A stretch of DNA of 64,000 bases, from assembly GCA_014529385.2 (NCBI GenBank), contig CM043958.1, positions 83,227,025 through 83,291,024 on the forward strand, read 5' to 3'. The translations under genes and the position numbers were made by a program. Shown piece by piece: positions 11,522 through 22,815 of this stretch. The notes under the pieces were generated by a model that saw nothing but the letters and a program-made list of their open reading frames with translations, had not been told where the DNA came from and made no database searches. Position 1 is the stretch's first letter, and every line of letters starts with the position of its first letter. Source of the DNA: Adiantum capillus-veneris (taxonomy: Eukaryota > Streptophyta > Polypodiopsida > Polypodiales > Pteridaceae).

Positions 11522-11980
11522 TTAATTGTGTATATTTTCTTTTGCTAAAACATTAGGTTCATTTTGAGAGTCTTTAACAAAAATCATGTACACAAAAATA
11601 GAGCTCTTTATTGACTTATTAAAAGCTTGCATATGTACAATGGGTATGGTGTTACACATTTCCTTAGCATCTCTGTACATATCTTTTTCCCTGAACCTAA
11701 AGGAGATTCTCCTTTTAGGGAATTTAACATTGGCAGCCATGCGATCAAACCATGGTGGCCCTAGGATTACATCCTCATGCTTGAGAGGAGAGATAAAGGA
11801 GTCCTCTTTGTCCACATAGCTTTGGACATGGAGCCTCAATTTCCCAATTAAGGGAGTGACTGAAGCTTCTTGCCCCTTGAAAGCACCATTTGTGGGTAGG
11901 ACATCTCCCATCTCGTAAGCTTGTATGCCTAGCTTAGTGGCCAACTTTGTGGATATGAAATTGTGAGTAGAACCAGGGTC
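11522..11980 (-). pseudogene. pol: pol: retropepsin-like protease
   Basis: The active site DPGS is encoded at the complement of 11969-11980, within FILFDPGSTHNFIS; relatives mostly have DSGS. It is in frame with the following open stretch (ATKLGIQAYEMGDVLPTNG ... DVILGPPWFDRM), in which ILGPPW is the typical second protease motif. The Pro in place of Ser in the active site is a variant of unknown effect. Confidence 0.75.
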
Positions 11981-12067
11981 AAATAGAATAAAAGCATCAT
12001 GTTATCTTACCTTTCCCCAAGCATGGCATAGAGGAGATCCTTTGTGGTGAGTTTCCTCCTCTTGGAT

Positions 12068-12568
12068 TCATAACAAGGTAGCTATAGGAGGCTCATGGCG
12101 GGTGTTCTTTTGGGGACAAGCGCGGTACGCATGCCCTTGCTCACCGCACTTGAAACAACAGTTATCCTTGCGATAACGCTCAAGCTCTTCAGGAGAGAGT
12201 TTTTTTTTTCCTTTGTAAACTCCCTTCTCTTTAGCTTTGTTGGAGTTGCCCTTAGGAGACTTTTGGACATTGTCCTTCCCCTTAAGCTCATTGGAACCCT
12301 TGTTTTCCGTGGGCTTAGAATTATTTTTAGCCCCTGTTTGGAAATTGATTTGAGAAGCCACCATAGTATGGTGTATAACCGCCGATATGGTGCGTGGCCT
12401 TTGGGAGTTGACATACTCCACCATTTCTTCAGCTAAGCCCGCACAAAATTGTTGCTTTTGCTCTCCAAAATCCAACTTTTTGAAGACATTGGCTTTGAGT
12501 TGTAGGTCCCAAAACTTGTCTACATATTTCTGAATGGATTCATAGGGAAAGAGCTTCAAGCTCTCCAT
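12068..12568 (-). pseudogene. gag: gag, C-terminal part with CCHC zinc knuckle
   Basis: Minus-strand frame with YESIQKYVDKFWDLQLKA, a Lys-rich linker and the knuckle CFKCGEQGHAYRAC near the end. The N-terminal part of Gag lies upstream in another frame. At about 12557 the sense changes from VLTEWR to SLKLFPYES with one base apparently missing, so the ATG here is only the start of the shifted frame. Confidence 0.78.
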
Positions 12569-13602
12569 TCGGTGAGTACTTTTTCTTTGGCATCGATGGC
12601 CAAAAACTGCTTTATAATGGAAGCTCTTAAAGCTTTCTATGTTTGTGGAGCTTCACCGTTGGCCCATAGGCTAGACCACCATTGCCTGGTGGACTTTTGA
12701 AAGTGCATAGCTACATGGTGTAGCTTAGAGGACTTCGTGAAGCCCTCATATCCAAACGCCGCATTGAACTGTTGGATAAAGGCCAAGACTTTTTTTGTAG
12801 CACCAAAGGTGCCATCGTACGTAAGGAAAGAGATGCTCTTCCCTCCCTCTTTGAACTTCTTGAGCTTGGATGACCTCTTCCACGCGGCATAGGATTTCCT
12901 ATGGCCTCTTCTTTTTGATGGTTCAAAGGTTGCAGCATCACTTTCTTCAAAAGTTGAAGAATTTGAGAAAGATGGAGAAGAGGGTGACCTCTTTCTCGCC
13001 TTTTTCTTGCCTTTATATTCTTTGTCTTCACCATCACTTTCATAAGAGTAAGAGGATGAAGAAGATGGAGAAGAGGGTGTCCTATTTTTTGCCTTTTTCT
13101 TCTATTGCTTTTTGTCATCCCTCTTTGAAGTAGGGTGTGGAGAAGTATGTGATGGTCTTCTCTGTTTTGGAGGTGATGGAGAGCGTTTAGCCCGCCGTCT
13201 TCGTGGAGCCATCTCCACCGAGGTGGCAGTAGACTCACTTCTTTCTCGTTCCTTTGATGGAGGCTCTTGAATTCTACTTTTAGAAGGAGATGCATAATCA
13301 AGAAGAAAATTTTTGAGCCCTTCATATGGATCCTCTTCTTCTTCCCGAATCAGAGAGAGACCTCGTTTGGAAGTCTTGCAAGGAGGCTTCCTAGGTGATC
13401 TCTTGTCATGGTGGGGAGCGAGTAGGATCCCATGAGCACGAAGCTACCATTGCACTTCACTTTGGAGGGATGGATTTCCCATGGCTTGTTGAAGTCTAGA
13501 AAGAAGATACTTAACAAGCATCAGGGCATCATTAGTAGCCTGCTCATTAGCAAAATCAAAGTTATCAACATTAATTTCAGTCTCTTTACTATTGTCAGCC
13601 AT
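12569..13602 (-). pseudogene. gag: gag, N-terminal part with stops
   Basis: A likely start codon is the complement of 13600-13602, 110 bp inside the primer-binding site, giving MADNSKETEINV. In that frame come a Ser/Arg-rich tail (KRSPSPPKQRRPSHTSPH), then the capsid-like core: ISFLTYDGTFGATKK, FIQQFNAAFGYEGF and STRQWWSSLWANG. TAG codons interrupt it in at least three places, for example after SEVQW and after GEAPQT. A different, longer open frame overlapping 12711-13325 is a shadow of this low-complexity stretch. Confidence 0.7.
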
Positions 13603-13710
13603 TCTAACAACTATTAGGTGTAAACTTTTTAGGTGTACTTTGGCACTTCAAGACCTAGTTGCTACTCCTCTTTACACCTTTAGAAAAAGTACTCAAGCTA
13701 CTGTACCCGT

Positions 13711-13723
13711 GGCTCGAATACCA
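13711..13723 (-). other. Primer-binding site of the chromovirus
   Basis: The complement reads TGGTATTCGAGCC, close to the initiator-tRNA-type site TGGTATCAGAGCC. It sits directly next to the LTR end and about 110 bp before the proposed gag start, as expected. Confidence 0.65.
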
Positions 13724-15565
13724 TTAATTGCAAGGAATATAAGAGAGGGTCGTTCAACACCAAAACAATACCGGCTCCTATCAAGCTTCTAATAGCTCAA
13801 TAGTGGTTAAGCCGTAGGCAAGCCCCGTAGGACTCCACTATCAAGAGCATATCTCTCGACGGTGATGCCCCGTTAACTGCACAAAGGCAAGCACACTGCA
13901 AGGCTGAAAAATCCCTATTCTACTTACTCATGCAATTAATAATACCAACCATTTACAGCTAGCTTGAGGACCTCCCTTCTTGAGAAAGAAAAGAGAAACC
14001 TTGTGCTTTGATACGAATGTAATATTTAATGGCTTAGTAACTTGTGTGTAGCGGAAAATAGCATGAACATAGTGAGAATTTCATTTGAATATATTCCTAA
14101 TGAGAATAACAAGAGTGCTAGGGTGGAGAGAGCAACAAAAATTATAATGCCTAGTTAGATAGCATGAACGATACTTCAAAAGATAGAGAAATTAAGCTAT
14201 TGACAACAGTTGAGGATCGGATTTACATGGAGCCAGTCCCCCCTCCAAAAGGCTTTGTATTATGGTTTCTCCCATCAAGAGAGACATTTTACAATACAAT
14301 TCTTTGTGTTCCTTCAATACTAGCTAGTGCAATGAAGATGGAAACAACATCAATTCCCTCACAGTCTCAGACCCAAGACCTCACACACCTTCGAAGATGG
14401 TGAGAGCTAGCGGGGTATGAGAGTAGATTGAGAGGAAGAAGGAGTATTCTTATGAGAAAGATGTACATCTCCTCACATAATCACTCATATTAGCATAGCT
14501 TAGCTTAGTAATTAGCATGGTAGAGGAGATGAGCATGCATTGAAGCTTGGCTCTTGGTTGGATTTGCATCACAAAGCCAAGAGTTGTTGATGTAGGCCTC
14601 CCTTGTCACAAGCTTGGAGTAGGTGGTAAGCTTTCCATTAAAGCTTGAGAAGGAGAGAAAGATTCTTCTTGATTCACACATTGATTTTGTGAGTGTGTAA
14701 GTGAATAATGCCTTGAGAAAATCAGCCCCCTCTCTCTCTTGGTCGACCCCCCTTGCTAATTGCTCATGCTACATCCCTATTGGACCTCCCCAGGCCTAGC
14801 CAATGGAAATTAAGTAGCATAAGTGATAGCCTTTTGACAAGTGTCCCCTTTCCCTTTTGTGAGAGCTTTTACTAATTAATTAATGCAACTAAACTCTCAC
14901 TTGACCCCTTTGTCTCCTGGCCAATAGGAATCAGGCAAGCCATTGGGCTACTGAATGCTCATTGGACCCCTTGGGAGATCGTCCAATAGTCTTCTAGAGA
15001 GCTTGATTCCTATTGGTTCTTTTATTAAGTGTTTTTAAATTAATTAAACTAGACTTACTCTAGCCTAATTCTCATTGGTCCACCTCCATGGCCATCCAAT
15101 AGGATTTGAGTACACCTTGTGGGCATATGGGCTAGGGAGGTGACGTGTCCCTCTTTCCCCTTGTGTACAAAGGAAGCTTGTGTGTGTGTGAGTTTCTCTC
15201 TCAACCCCTACTCCTTGGGCTTGCCCCCTCCTTTGTAGGGCTTGAGAAAGACTTTTGGGACACACACAAAGCATCCAATTTCCCTACCTTTGGACACAAC
15301 CTTTGAATTTTGGAGCCTTAATATTTTGGAAGTCTTAATGGGCTGAACCTTAAGGTTTTTTAAGCCCATTGTTACACATTTCTCTTTGGAGATGGCCCCC
15401 CCTTTGGATCCCTATTTTCCCTCCTTTGGATCCCTACTGTGGCTGGTTTGCTAGCTTAACCAATATTCTAGCTTTTTCTCCCCTGGAACTTCTCCATATT
15501 AAATGATCAGTTTAACATGAGAAAATCATTTAGGAGAATTAGATATTGATTATTATGACATTAGG
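13724..15565 (-). repeat. Full 5' LTR of the chromovirus
   Basis: About 1.84 kb. In minus orientation it begins TAATGTCATAATAATC and ends CCTTGCAATTA next to the primer-binding site; TG...CA dinucleotides lie two or three bases inside. Its distal 500 bp are repeated at 7903-8396, and an internal part recurs diverged at 40790-41366. Small open frames inside it have no recognisable product. Confidence 0.88.
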
Positions 15566-16317
<752 letters not shown>

Positions 16318-16470
16318 GTCTTTGTCAGGATTAAGATCTCACAGAAGGAAGATGCAAAGAAAATATCCAGAGACTGTGTTTGGCCAACAAGAAGCACAAG
16401 AGAGACCACCTAAGTTGTTGAGAGGTTCCTGAAAGAGAAATGTGGACCAATGCTACCACAAAATGTAGAC

Positions 16471-16652
16471 AAAAAATAAAGAGTCCTAAGACCATACTAG
16501 GGCCCTAGGGACCCTCAAAAAGAGTGGCCACATGGGCTTGAAAAATTGCCAAATAGGGGGTCCTGTTTGGTAGTTTCATGCCGTGCCCTTGTGGCCATTC
16601 TTTTTTAGGGTCCCTAAGGGCCTAGCATGATCTTAGGACTCTTTTTTTAAAG
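16471..16652. mobile_element. Fold-back (MITE-like) element
   Basis: The left arm (16471-16537) and the reverse complement of the right arm (16585-16652) are about 85% identical over roughly 66 bp, sharing AGAGTCCTAAGA, AGGGACCCT and GGCCACA. The spacer is 47 bp. There is no coding capacity. The superfamily and target duplication are not clear. Confidence 0.7.
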
Positions 16653-17360
16653 AATTCATGGACAACATCGATGAACACTTGAATCTAGAGTCATGCTTAT
16701 GAAGACCATTTGATAATTATACCTCAAGAAGTTTATGCTAGAAGAGCTTGAAAATGCAACATACACAAGATTGGGATACTTCAAGTCGCCCCTAAGGTAT
16801 TTGGAAACACCAAGGAATGATAAATTTAAGGATTACATATCAATATTGTATTCAAAAATTACATAAGTGGGTAGAGTTTGACCTCAAGGTTACTTTTGAG
16901 AAGATTAGTTCATTAAAGCTTCTACTTCATTCTATCTTCATATGTGCCAAATCTTAATCCTGTTAGAGTCCACCAACTTGTAAGAGACTACAATATATAG
17001 ACCAACTTGTAGATCTCTCTCTATCTCTCTTGCTCTCTTGCTCTCTTAAAAAGAATCAAGTACTAAGACAGGGAATTCTTTTAACACAAGGAAATTCTCC
17101 TTCATCTGTAATCAAGCAACACAATTATATTAATATATGTTAAGTTTTGGATGGTGCGATTGCCTGTGGGGATTCTGCCAAGGTTTACTTCTCAGATGTA
17201 ATTTAGAGATTGGACTCTACTATATTATACCTTTTTATGTACAAAATAGCCAAAGCAAGAAGCAATCTATACTTAAAATTTTACAAATTTAATTTAGGTT
17301 ACTGATAAACTCAAAATATGGTAGAGATAGGGGACTCTTGCACAACAATAAAAACAATAG
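16653..17360. other. No gene seen
   Basis: AT-rich sequence with a short CTCTCTTGCTCTCTTG tract near 17015-17048. Nothing else is recognisable. Confidence 0.5.
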
Positions 17361-17672
17361 TCCAGATTTCTTCTTATTCATCTTGATCAAGATATGGTCA
17401 TGAAAACTATACAAGGGATAGTGTAGTTATTGCATCCATTCCAAGACATAGTGTACTTATTGTAACCTATTACATAAAATTATGTCTGTGTGGGTGTTCC
17501 TTATTTTTTTTAAAAAGAGTTCATATTTCTTCTTATTCATCTTGATCAAAATATGGTCACAAAAACTATACAAGGGGCACTGTAGTCATAGTTATTGTAT
17601 CCATTCCATGATGACATAGTGTACTTATTGTAACCTATTACATAAATTATCTTTGGTGTGGGTGTTCCTTAT
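17361..17672. repeat. Tandem duplication of an about 158-bp unit
   Basis: Unit one (17367-17503) and unit two (17526-17672) share ATTTCTTCTTATTCATCTTG, ATATGGTCA, ACTATACAAGG and the block GTGTACTTATTGTAACC. Unit two has a few extra bases in the middle. It is non-coding. Confidence 0.85.
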
Positions 17673-18535
17673 TAGGAAAGAATGTTTTGCTCAAGGAAAT
17701 CTTTTTTGTTTCCCTGCTAAGGATCCTTCCATGTTTACATAATGGTTGTTGTGGTGGTTGGAGCTACATTAAATGATACAATGAAATTGCTTGAGGAGAG
17801 CTTTGTGCAGCTAGAAGTGAGCCATGTTATGCCAACAGCTTGATCCATTGTCACAAAGACCACCACTCAATTAACATAGTAAGATTTCACCTTGTACCAT
17901 GATGGTTTAGATACTTGCTTAAACAAAAAAGAAAACGAGTCCTAAATTTGCAAGTTGTATAATAAACACACTTTCTAAGTATATTTTGTACAAATTTGCA
18001 AGTATTTTCATCTAACTTGGAATAAACATTGCTAAAATATAGAGTATGATGAGACTACCCACCTCCAGTAAGCATGGATTTGAAGAATTTACCTACAAGA
18101 TATATCAAAGAAGGTCGTTTTAGAGGAATAGTGGTGGTTAATCTCTAGTATGTCAAAGACTAGAAGCTTATGCAAACCTTACAATTAAATCCAAGGAGAT
18201 GAGTGAGTGTGTGTGTGTGTGTTGGGTATACATATATGTACGCTATTACTTACATTATCTCAAGAGGCATGCCTTCCCTCTCCCAACATATGGGGAAAAC
18301 TTTGAGAACTTCTTAAAGTAGGATGGGAGTGGAGATCTCATGGGTACAAATGTTATCCATTCAACAGTTGACATTGGTGTCAACATGTAGCACGACATTG
18401 TTGTCATGACCTTTGGTCACTCACGTGTGACACTTTTGATGCAAACTTTATGGACAAGAAAATATACACACTTGTGGCATGTAGGGTACATGGTTTTTGA
18501 TATTGTTGAGCACTATGGATGCTAACTTCAAGTTG
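17673..18535. other. No gene seen
   Basis: No open frame or domain. A short (GT) run lies at 18203-18222. Confidence 0.5.
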
Positions 18536-18637
18536 CAATGGAAGAAGACAATGGAAGGGAGAAGAGGGAGATGGAGGGGAAGAGGAGAGGGAGAGTGTTA
18601 GGGGAGAGGAAGAGAGAGAGAGGGAGAGGTAGGGGGT

Positions 18638-18684
<47 letters not shown>

Positions 18685-18712
18685 AGGGAGGGAGGGAGAG
18701 GAGGGGAAAGAA
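18536..18712. repeat. Long purine tract with (GA) and (GGGA) repeats
   Basis: More than 150 bases are almost pure A/G, ending in (GA) at about 18640-18682 and GGGAGGGAGGGA. The tract could adopt triplex DNA; no function is implied. Confidence 0.85.
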
Positions 18713-19599
18713 AAATTCAAAAATTGTCTTTCTAATGAGTGTAAGTCAAAAAAAGGTCAAAAAATGCTTTTTTGATATCTATATAGTTGAGAGTAACTTT
18801 TAGTAGAAAATATGTGAAAATGGGATTTTTGAAAAAAAATTCTTTTTTTTCATCTTGGGTTTATGCACATTTTTTCTTATGTGACATGGGAAAGGGATGG
18901 AAGTAGGTAGTTAATGCCACAACACCTTTTTTCCTTCACTTTCAAAGACCTAGAGAGAGAAAGGGACCTCTAGGAGGATCACAGTCTACATGGCCTTAAA
19001 AAAATCCCTAGAGAATTCTACTCAAAAGTAGCCTATTGAATGCACTTGTCCCCCGAAGTCTACAAAAAATAAGCCTTGATCCCTTAAAATTAGGGATTTT
19101 TACAAGGCCCTTGCAAAGTTCATATTTTTCCTAATGACCCTAGGCTTGGAGTCTATTGTTGGGAAGTCAACAATGTCACAAACTTGATCTGGACTCTTCA
19201 CGCCAAACCAAGGCAATTGACACCCTTGAAAATCGTATATATTTTCAAGATAGAGGAGAAGAGTTTAGCGGAACTTCATGTCCATCTCTTTAAGGATTGT
19301 TATAACAACAATTTTATTATGATGACTCCAAAGAAGATTGAACAGAACAAATACCAATGACATTCAATCCAAGGAGTCAATACCTGAAACAAATAGAACA
19401 TGGAGCCAAATGATAGAGCCTATGATAGCATGGTGAATTAGAGAAGAAGCACAACCACCAAAGGTAGTCACCTCAATGATGGAGATAGGGGTAGAGATAC
19501 ACAAACCGCCTTAAATAGGGGAAGAATGAGTAATATTAGGACAAGAAGGGATCCACAAGAGTCACATCTACCAAACAACTAGTTTGAAGGCCTAATGGG
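18713..19599. other. No recognisable gene
   Basis: AT-rich. From about 19140 short reading-frame pieces suggest the 5' part of the next degraded retroelement, but no LTR or primer-binding site could be identified. Confidence 0.4.
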
Positions 19600-19625
19600 A
19601 GAAACACTGGTTAGGAGAGTAGGTG

Positions 19626-20042
19626 TGGAACACAACCATAGAGTTAGACAAGTTGATTTCCAAAAATGGGTCAAAAAATATAGCCAAGCAGGGGATCCGT
19701 GTGACCACTTAGCAAGCTTCAGACAAGTTCTGAGAGTTGAGGTATAACAAACTTTCACACTATCTAGCACCTGAAATGGAAGCTGCTAAACTAGAAGCAT
19801 ACAAAAACTTAGTCCAAATAACGTAGTCCATGCTGGAAAAATAGAGATCTTAGTTGGAAAATTTAGGGAAATCAGTAGAAATTGAAACTAAAACCAATAA
19901 GAAAAAAATACCAGAGAAGGAAGAGCTGAAGAAAAATCAAAGGAACTTTGATGCATCGTCACCTAAACTACTAGTTCTTGATAGTGAGGAAGGATGGAAC
20001 CGAGTGCCCATAGTTGAGGAAGATTGGCCAAACCACCTGTGA
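19626..20042 (+). pseudogene. gag: gag fragment
   Basis: VDFQKWVKKYSQAGDPCDHLA and SFRQVLRVE at 19650-19742 match the opening of the retrotransposon gag domain ('Y.G.GDP.DHL..F...'). The rest of that domain is missing. From about 19770 a charged helical stretch (EMEAAKLEAYKNLVQ ... LENLGKSVEIETKTNKKK) looks like a Gag coiled coil. Frames change more than once. Confidence 0.55.
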
Positions 20043-20539
20043 GAACAAGTTGGGGAAGCAAAAGATGAGATTCTAATGCTGAAATCGACTCCAATTGAAG
20101 AAGTATGGCTAGATAGATCACATATGGAATTAGATGAACAATCTCTGTGTGGAGATTGGGGATCGGAGCAGTCAGGCTTATCAAAAGCAGGAAAACTATG
20201 GACACTACCTGCATACCTAGGAGAAAATGAAGAGAATTCATTGGTCTAAATAGACCAAAACAAACTTTGGATGTGGCAAACTTGAAATCCATAATGTTAA
20301 CTTCCATCCAAATGCACAATCACATTGGACGAGCTACTTAAGGTAGGATCAAATCTGTGCAGGGATTTGCAAACTACTATGGAAAAGATGGGCTTAAAAG
20401 AAGTGTCCAAAGAGAACCTAGAGGAATTGCAAAACAAAGAAAAATGACAGGCTAAACTTGTCAATCTTGTGCCTATGAACAAAGTAGGAGACTACTGTGA
20501 GGAAAATGAAGAAAACACGACCTTCTAGTACAATACAAT

Positions 20540-20900
20540 GATGTAACAACCATGGCTGTTTTGGACAATGGGGCAGGCATAGCCATAGCAACAAAAGCTC
20601 TCTAGGAAGCCTAGGAAAAGCCAGCAATTAGAAAAAAAACTAATGAAACTGAAACTGGAAGATGGACACATTGAGAAACCAATGGGCTTACTAGAAAACG
20701 TGATAGTCCTGTGGAATTGACTATCAGCACACTTTTGCCATTGTAGATTTTGGATCATTTTAGGGAGACCATTCATGAGATAAATGCAATTGATCTAGGA
20801 CTGGGAAAATATTATCTTTACCTGAAACAAGTAGGAGCAATTACTCGAGTAAATTTGAAGGGCCATTCTTACAAGGATGTGTTGAACTCTGAAACCTCAA
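20540..20900 (+). pseudogene. First retropepsin-like segment
   Basis: MAVLDNGAGIAIATKAL gives a DNGA active site (codons at 20564-20575), a variant of D(S/T)GA. A TAG follows soon after. The downstream half is readable in a second frame as ILGRPFM-like sequence near 20755, then KYYLYLKQVGAITRVNLKGH and SYKDVL, the usual end of this protease in related elements. It is broken by stops. Confidence 0.6.
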
Positions 20901-20959
20901 CAAAGACTAAACTGCCATCGTGTATACAAATGGAAAGGGAACGAGTTTTCAAAACCTCT

Positions 20960-21240
20960 GTAGGACTTAGAACGGCTTGATGAACAGAGGTTAGTGGTCA
21001 TTGCCCATATATATGCATAGAAACAAAAACAGGAACAATTTTTTAACTCCCATTTGCTGACAAAATTTTCAAACAAGGGGACTTGGTTCTAGTTTACTCC
21101 TTAATTCAACACATTCCCAAGTTGAAGGAAAAGGGGCACTATCCTTTTGTCATTGAAGATGTTTCACCAAGTGATGCCGTCAAACTAGCTACATTAGATG
21201 GGAATCATAGAAAATTGGATTAGTGAATGTCAACTTCATA
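20960..21240 (+). pseudogene. Integrase C-terminal domain fragment
   Basis: RLDEQRLVVIAHIYA and KQKQEQF, then in a shifted frame FKQGDLVLVYS, GHYPFVIEDVSPSDAVKLATL and DGNHRKLD. These are the helix, the 'GDLVL' strand and the 'GP(Y/F).V....G...L..LDG' strands of a Ty3 integrase C-terminus. It directly follows the first protease, so the polymerase region has been lost. Confidence 0.6.
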
Positions 21241-21470
21241 AATACCATCAACCTTTGATTGATGACCTTTTGCAAAGAATCCATGCAACTAAGGAGCATA
21301 AGCTTAAATGATAGCATGCGATTGAAGAAGCCTAAGAAGAAGTGTGCATTTGGGCCTTCAAAAGAAAAGCAACAAGGCAACAGATTCCTCAAGTTCTACC
21401 CCTCAATACCCTCTAGATTCAACCCTTAGCAGATGATGAGGTAGAGATTGATGATGAATGGAAAGATGGA

Positions 21471-21830
21471 TTGAAAATTCGTATAAATGTAATCGTGAAG
21501 GATGGATTTCAAGTTGATTCACTAGTTGATACACGTGCATGGCTTAATGCAATCAACTATACAATGTACAAAAAAGCAACAACCCAACCACTTGAACATT
21601 GCAAAGCACAAGTCAAAGGCCGCCATAAAGAGCTAACACCAACATTGGGACTAATCAATCTCAATTTCTTTGTGCATGGATTTATGTGTCCACACACCTT
21701 CATTTGCATTCTAGATGAGCATATGAATGAAGATATGGTGCTAGGAGTTCCATGGATGCACACTTACAAAGCAATCCAAGACTTGGATGACAGAGTTCTT
21801 GAATTAACCCTAAAGGGAGGCAAGTTATGA
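21471..21830 (+). CDS. Second retropepsin-like open frame, intact over 119 codons
   Basis: KDGFQVDSLVDTRAWLNAIN carries a DTRA sequence where aspartic proteases have DTGA, so the conserved Gly is Arg. EDMVLGVPWMHTYKA resembles the second protease motif 'ILG.PW'. The spacing between the two motifs (about 75 residues) suits a retropepsin fold. It lies after, not before, the integrase C-terminal domain. It could be a 3' ORF-encoded protease-like domain or a displaced piece of another element. The DTG-to-DTR change suggests it is not catalytic. Confidence 0.5.
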   Translation: MKIRINVIVKDGFQVDSLVDTRAWLNAINYTMYKKATTQPLEHCKAQVKGRHKELTPTLGLINLNFFVHGFMCPHTFICILDEHMNEDMVLGVPWMHTYKAIQDLDDRVLELTLKGGKL

Positions 21831-22440
21831 GTACTGTTTGCCCATAGCTATGAATAATGGAAAGCTGTCCTCCATACTCCACAGCCCACCAACCCAAACC
21901 CTATGTCCACCCTTCAACATCAAATTCATCCGCACAACACGGAAATGCAAGGAACCAAGAAATTTTGGGTACCCAAGACCCAACTCGCTACCAATCCTAC
22001 ACAAATCTAGGTGCCTAAAAAGCTGTTGCACACTAAGAAGATGCCTACCATGGCACCATCCTATCCACATCAGCAACCAAAACCACAATTGCAGACACCA
22101 AAATGGGTATGGAAACCCAAGCAGGGATCTAAATCTCTAACCAAGCCAGCAATTATCGATAAAACCCAATTCAAGGCACATCTAAGGGAAGTGATAGATC
22201 AATGGGTACCCAAGACTCCACCAATACTAGATTTACTCTTTAAGAGAGTAAAATGGATTGCTTGCCATCAGCAACCCTTGCGTATACTACTCAAGACCCA
22301 CCTCTTGCACCTTATAGTGTTTTTACATGCATTGACATTAGTAGCATAATAGGGCCAATCTCGGCCATGCATAGACACGATTTTTTCACCCATGCACTAC
22401 ACAACTTGGGTTATACTCTCTCGTCTTAGAGGACTCAGGC

Positions 22441-22810
22441 AAGGAGGGGGGGAGGCATTCTGAATGCGGACCCAAGTGTGTGAATCCGATGGAGAAAAGG
22501 GCAATGTTTGAAATAATTGTGTGTTAACTCTGTGTTAACGTGTGAATTATTTAAAAAAAAAGATGAGAATGCCATAATAACTAAGTGAATGGGTAGAATG
22601 TGACATGATAACGCCTAGGTGTATGTATATACTATAAATACATGTCAAAAAATCCAAAAAGATTGCAATTTTTACTCTTGTTTGTTGATATGTTGAGCTC
22701 GAAAAGTCCGATTCTACTTTGAGAGTGTTCTGTACTTTCTATTACTTGCTCACTGAGAGCAACGGACCTGGACCACCCTATTGCAAAGGGATTTTTGTGA
22801 TCAGCAATTC
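22441..22810 (+). repeat. Poly-purine tract and probable 3' LTR
   Basis: AAGGAGGGGGGGAGG at 22441-22455 is a strong poly-purine tract. A block starting TGAATGCGGACCC at 22461 follows, with a TATA-like CTATAAATA at 22632-22640, as in plant LTR promoters. The 3' edge near 22800 is uncertain and no 5' partner LTR is present. Confidence 0.5.
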
Positions 22811-22815
22811 AGCGA

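Larger units (their letters stand above)
7903..15565 (-). mobile_element. Ty3/gypsy chromovirus, minus strand, 3' LTR truncated
   Basis: Read on the minus strand, the order is LTR (15565-13724), primer-binding site, gag, protease, RT, RNase H, integrase, chromodomain, poly-purine tract and LTR (8396-7903). The left copy matches only about the last 500 bp (plus orientation) of the 1.84-kb right LTR, so about 1.3 kb of it is missing. The chromodomain after integrase places it among chromoviruses (Tekay, Reina or Galadriel type; not resolved). Stop codons, frameshifts and a Glu-to-Lys change in the integrase triad show it is dead. Confidence 0.9.
19600..22810 (+). mobile_element. Degraded, internally deleted Ty3-like element with two protease-like segments
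   Basis: In plus-strand order there are a gag fragment, a protease, an integrase C-terminal domain, a second protease-like open frame, a poly-purine tract and an LTR-like block. RT, RNase H and the integrase core are absent between 20890 and 20970. A simple deletion explains that gap. It does not explain the second protease-like frame downstream of integrase, which is either an extra 3' ORF of this family or a piece of another element. All parts except that frame carry stops or shifts. Confidence 0.6.

Noticed and set aside
12711-13325. 204-codon minus-strand frame in the gag region
   Set aside because: It is an out-of-frame reading of the Ser/Arg/Lys-rich gag segment; the neighbouring frame shows the real gag motifs.
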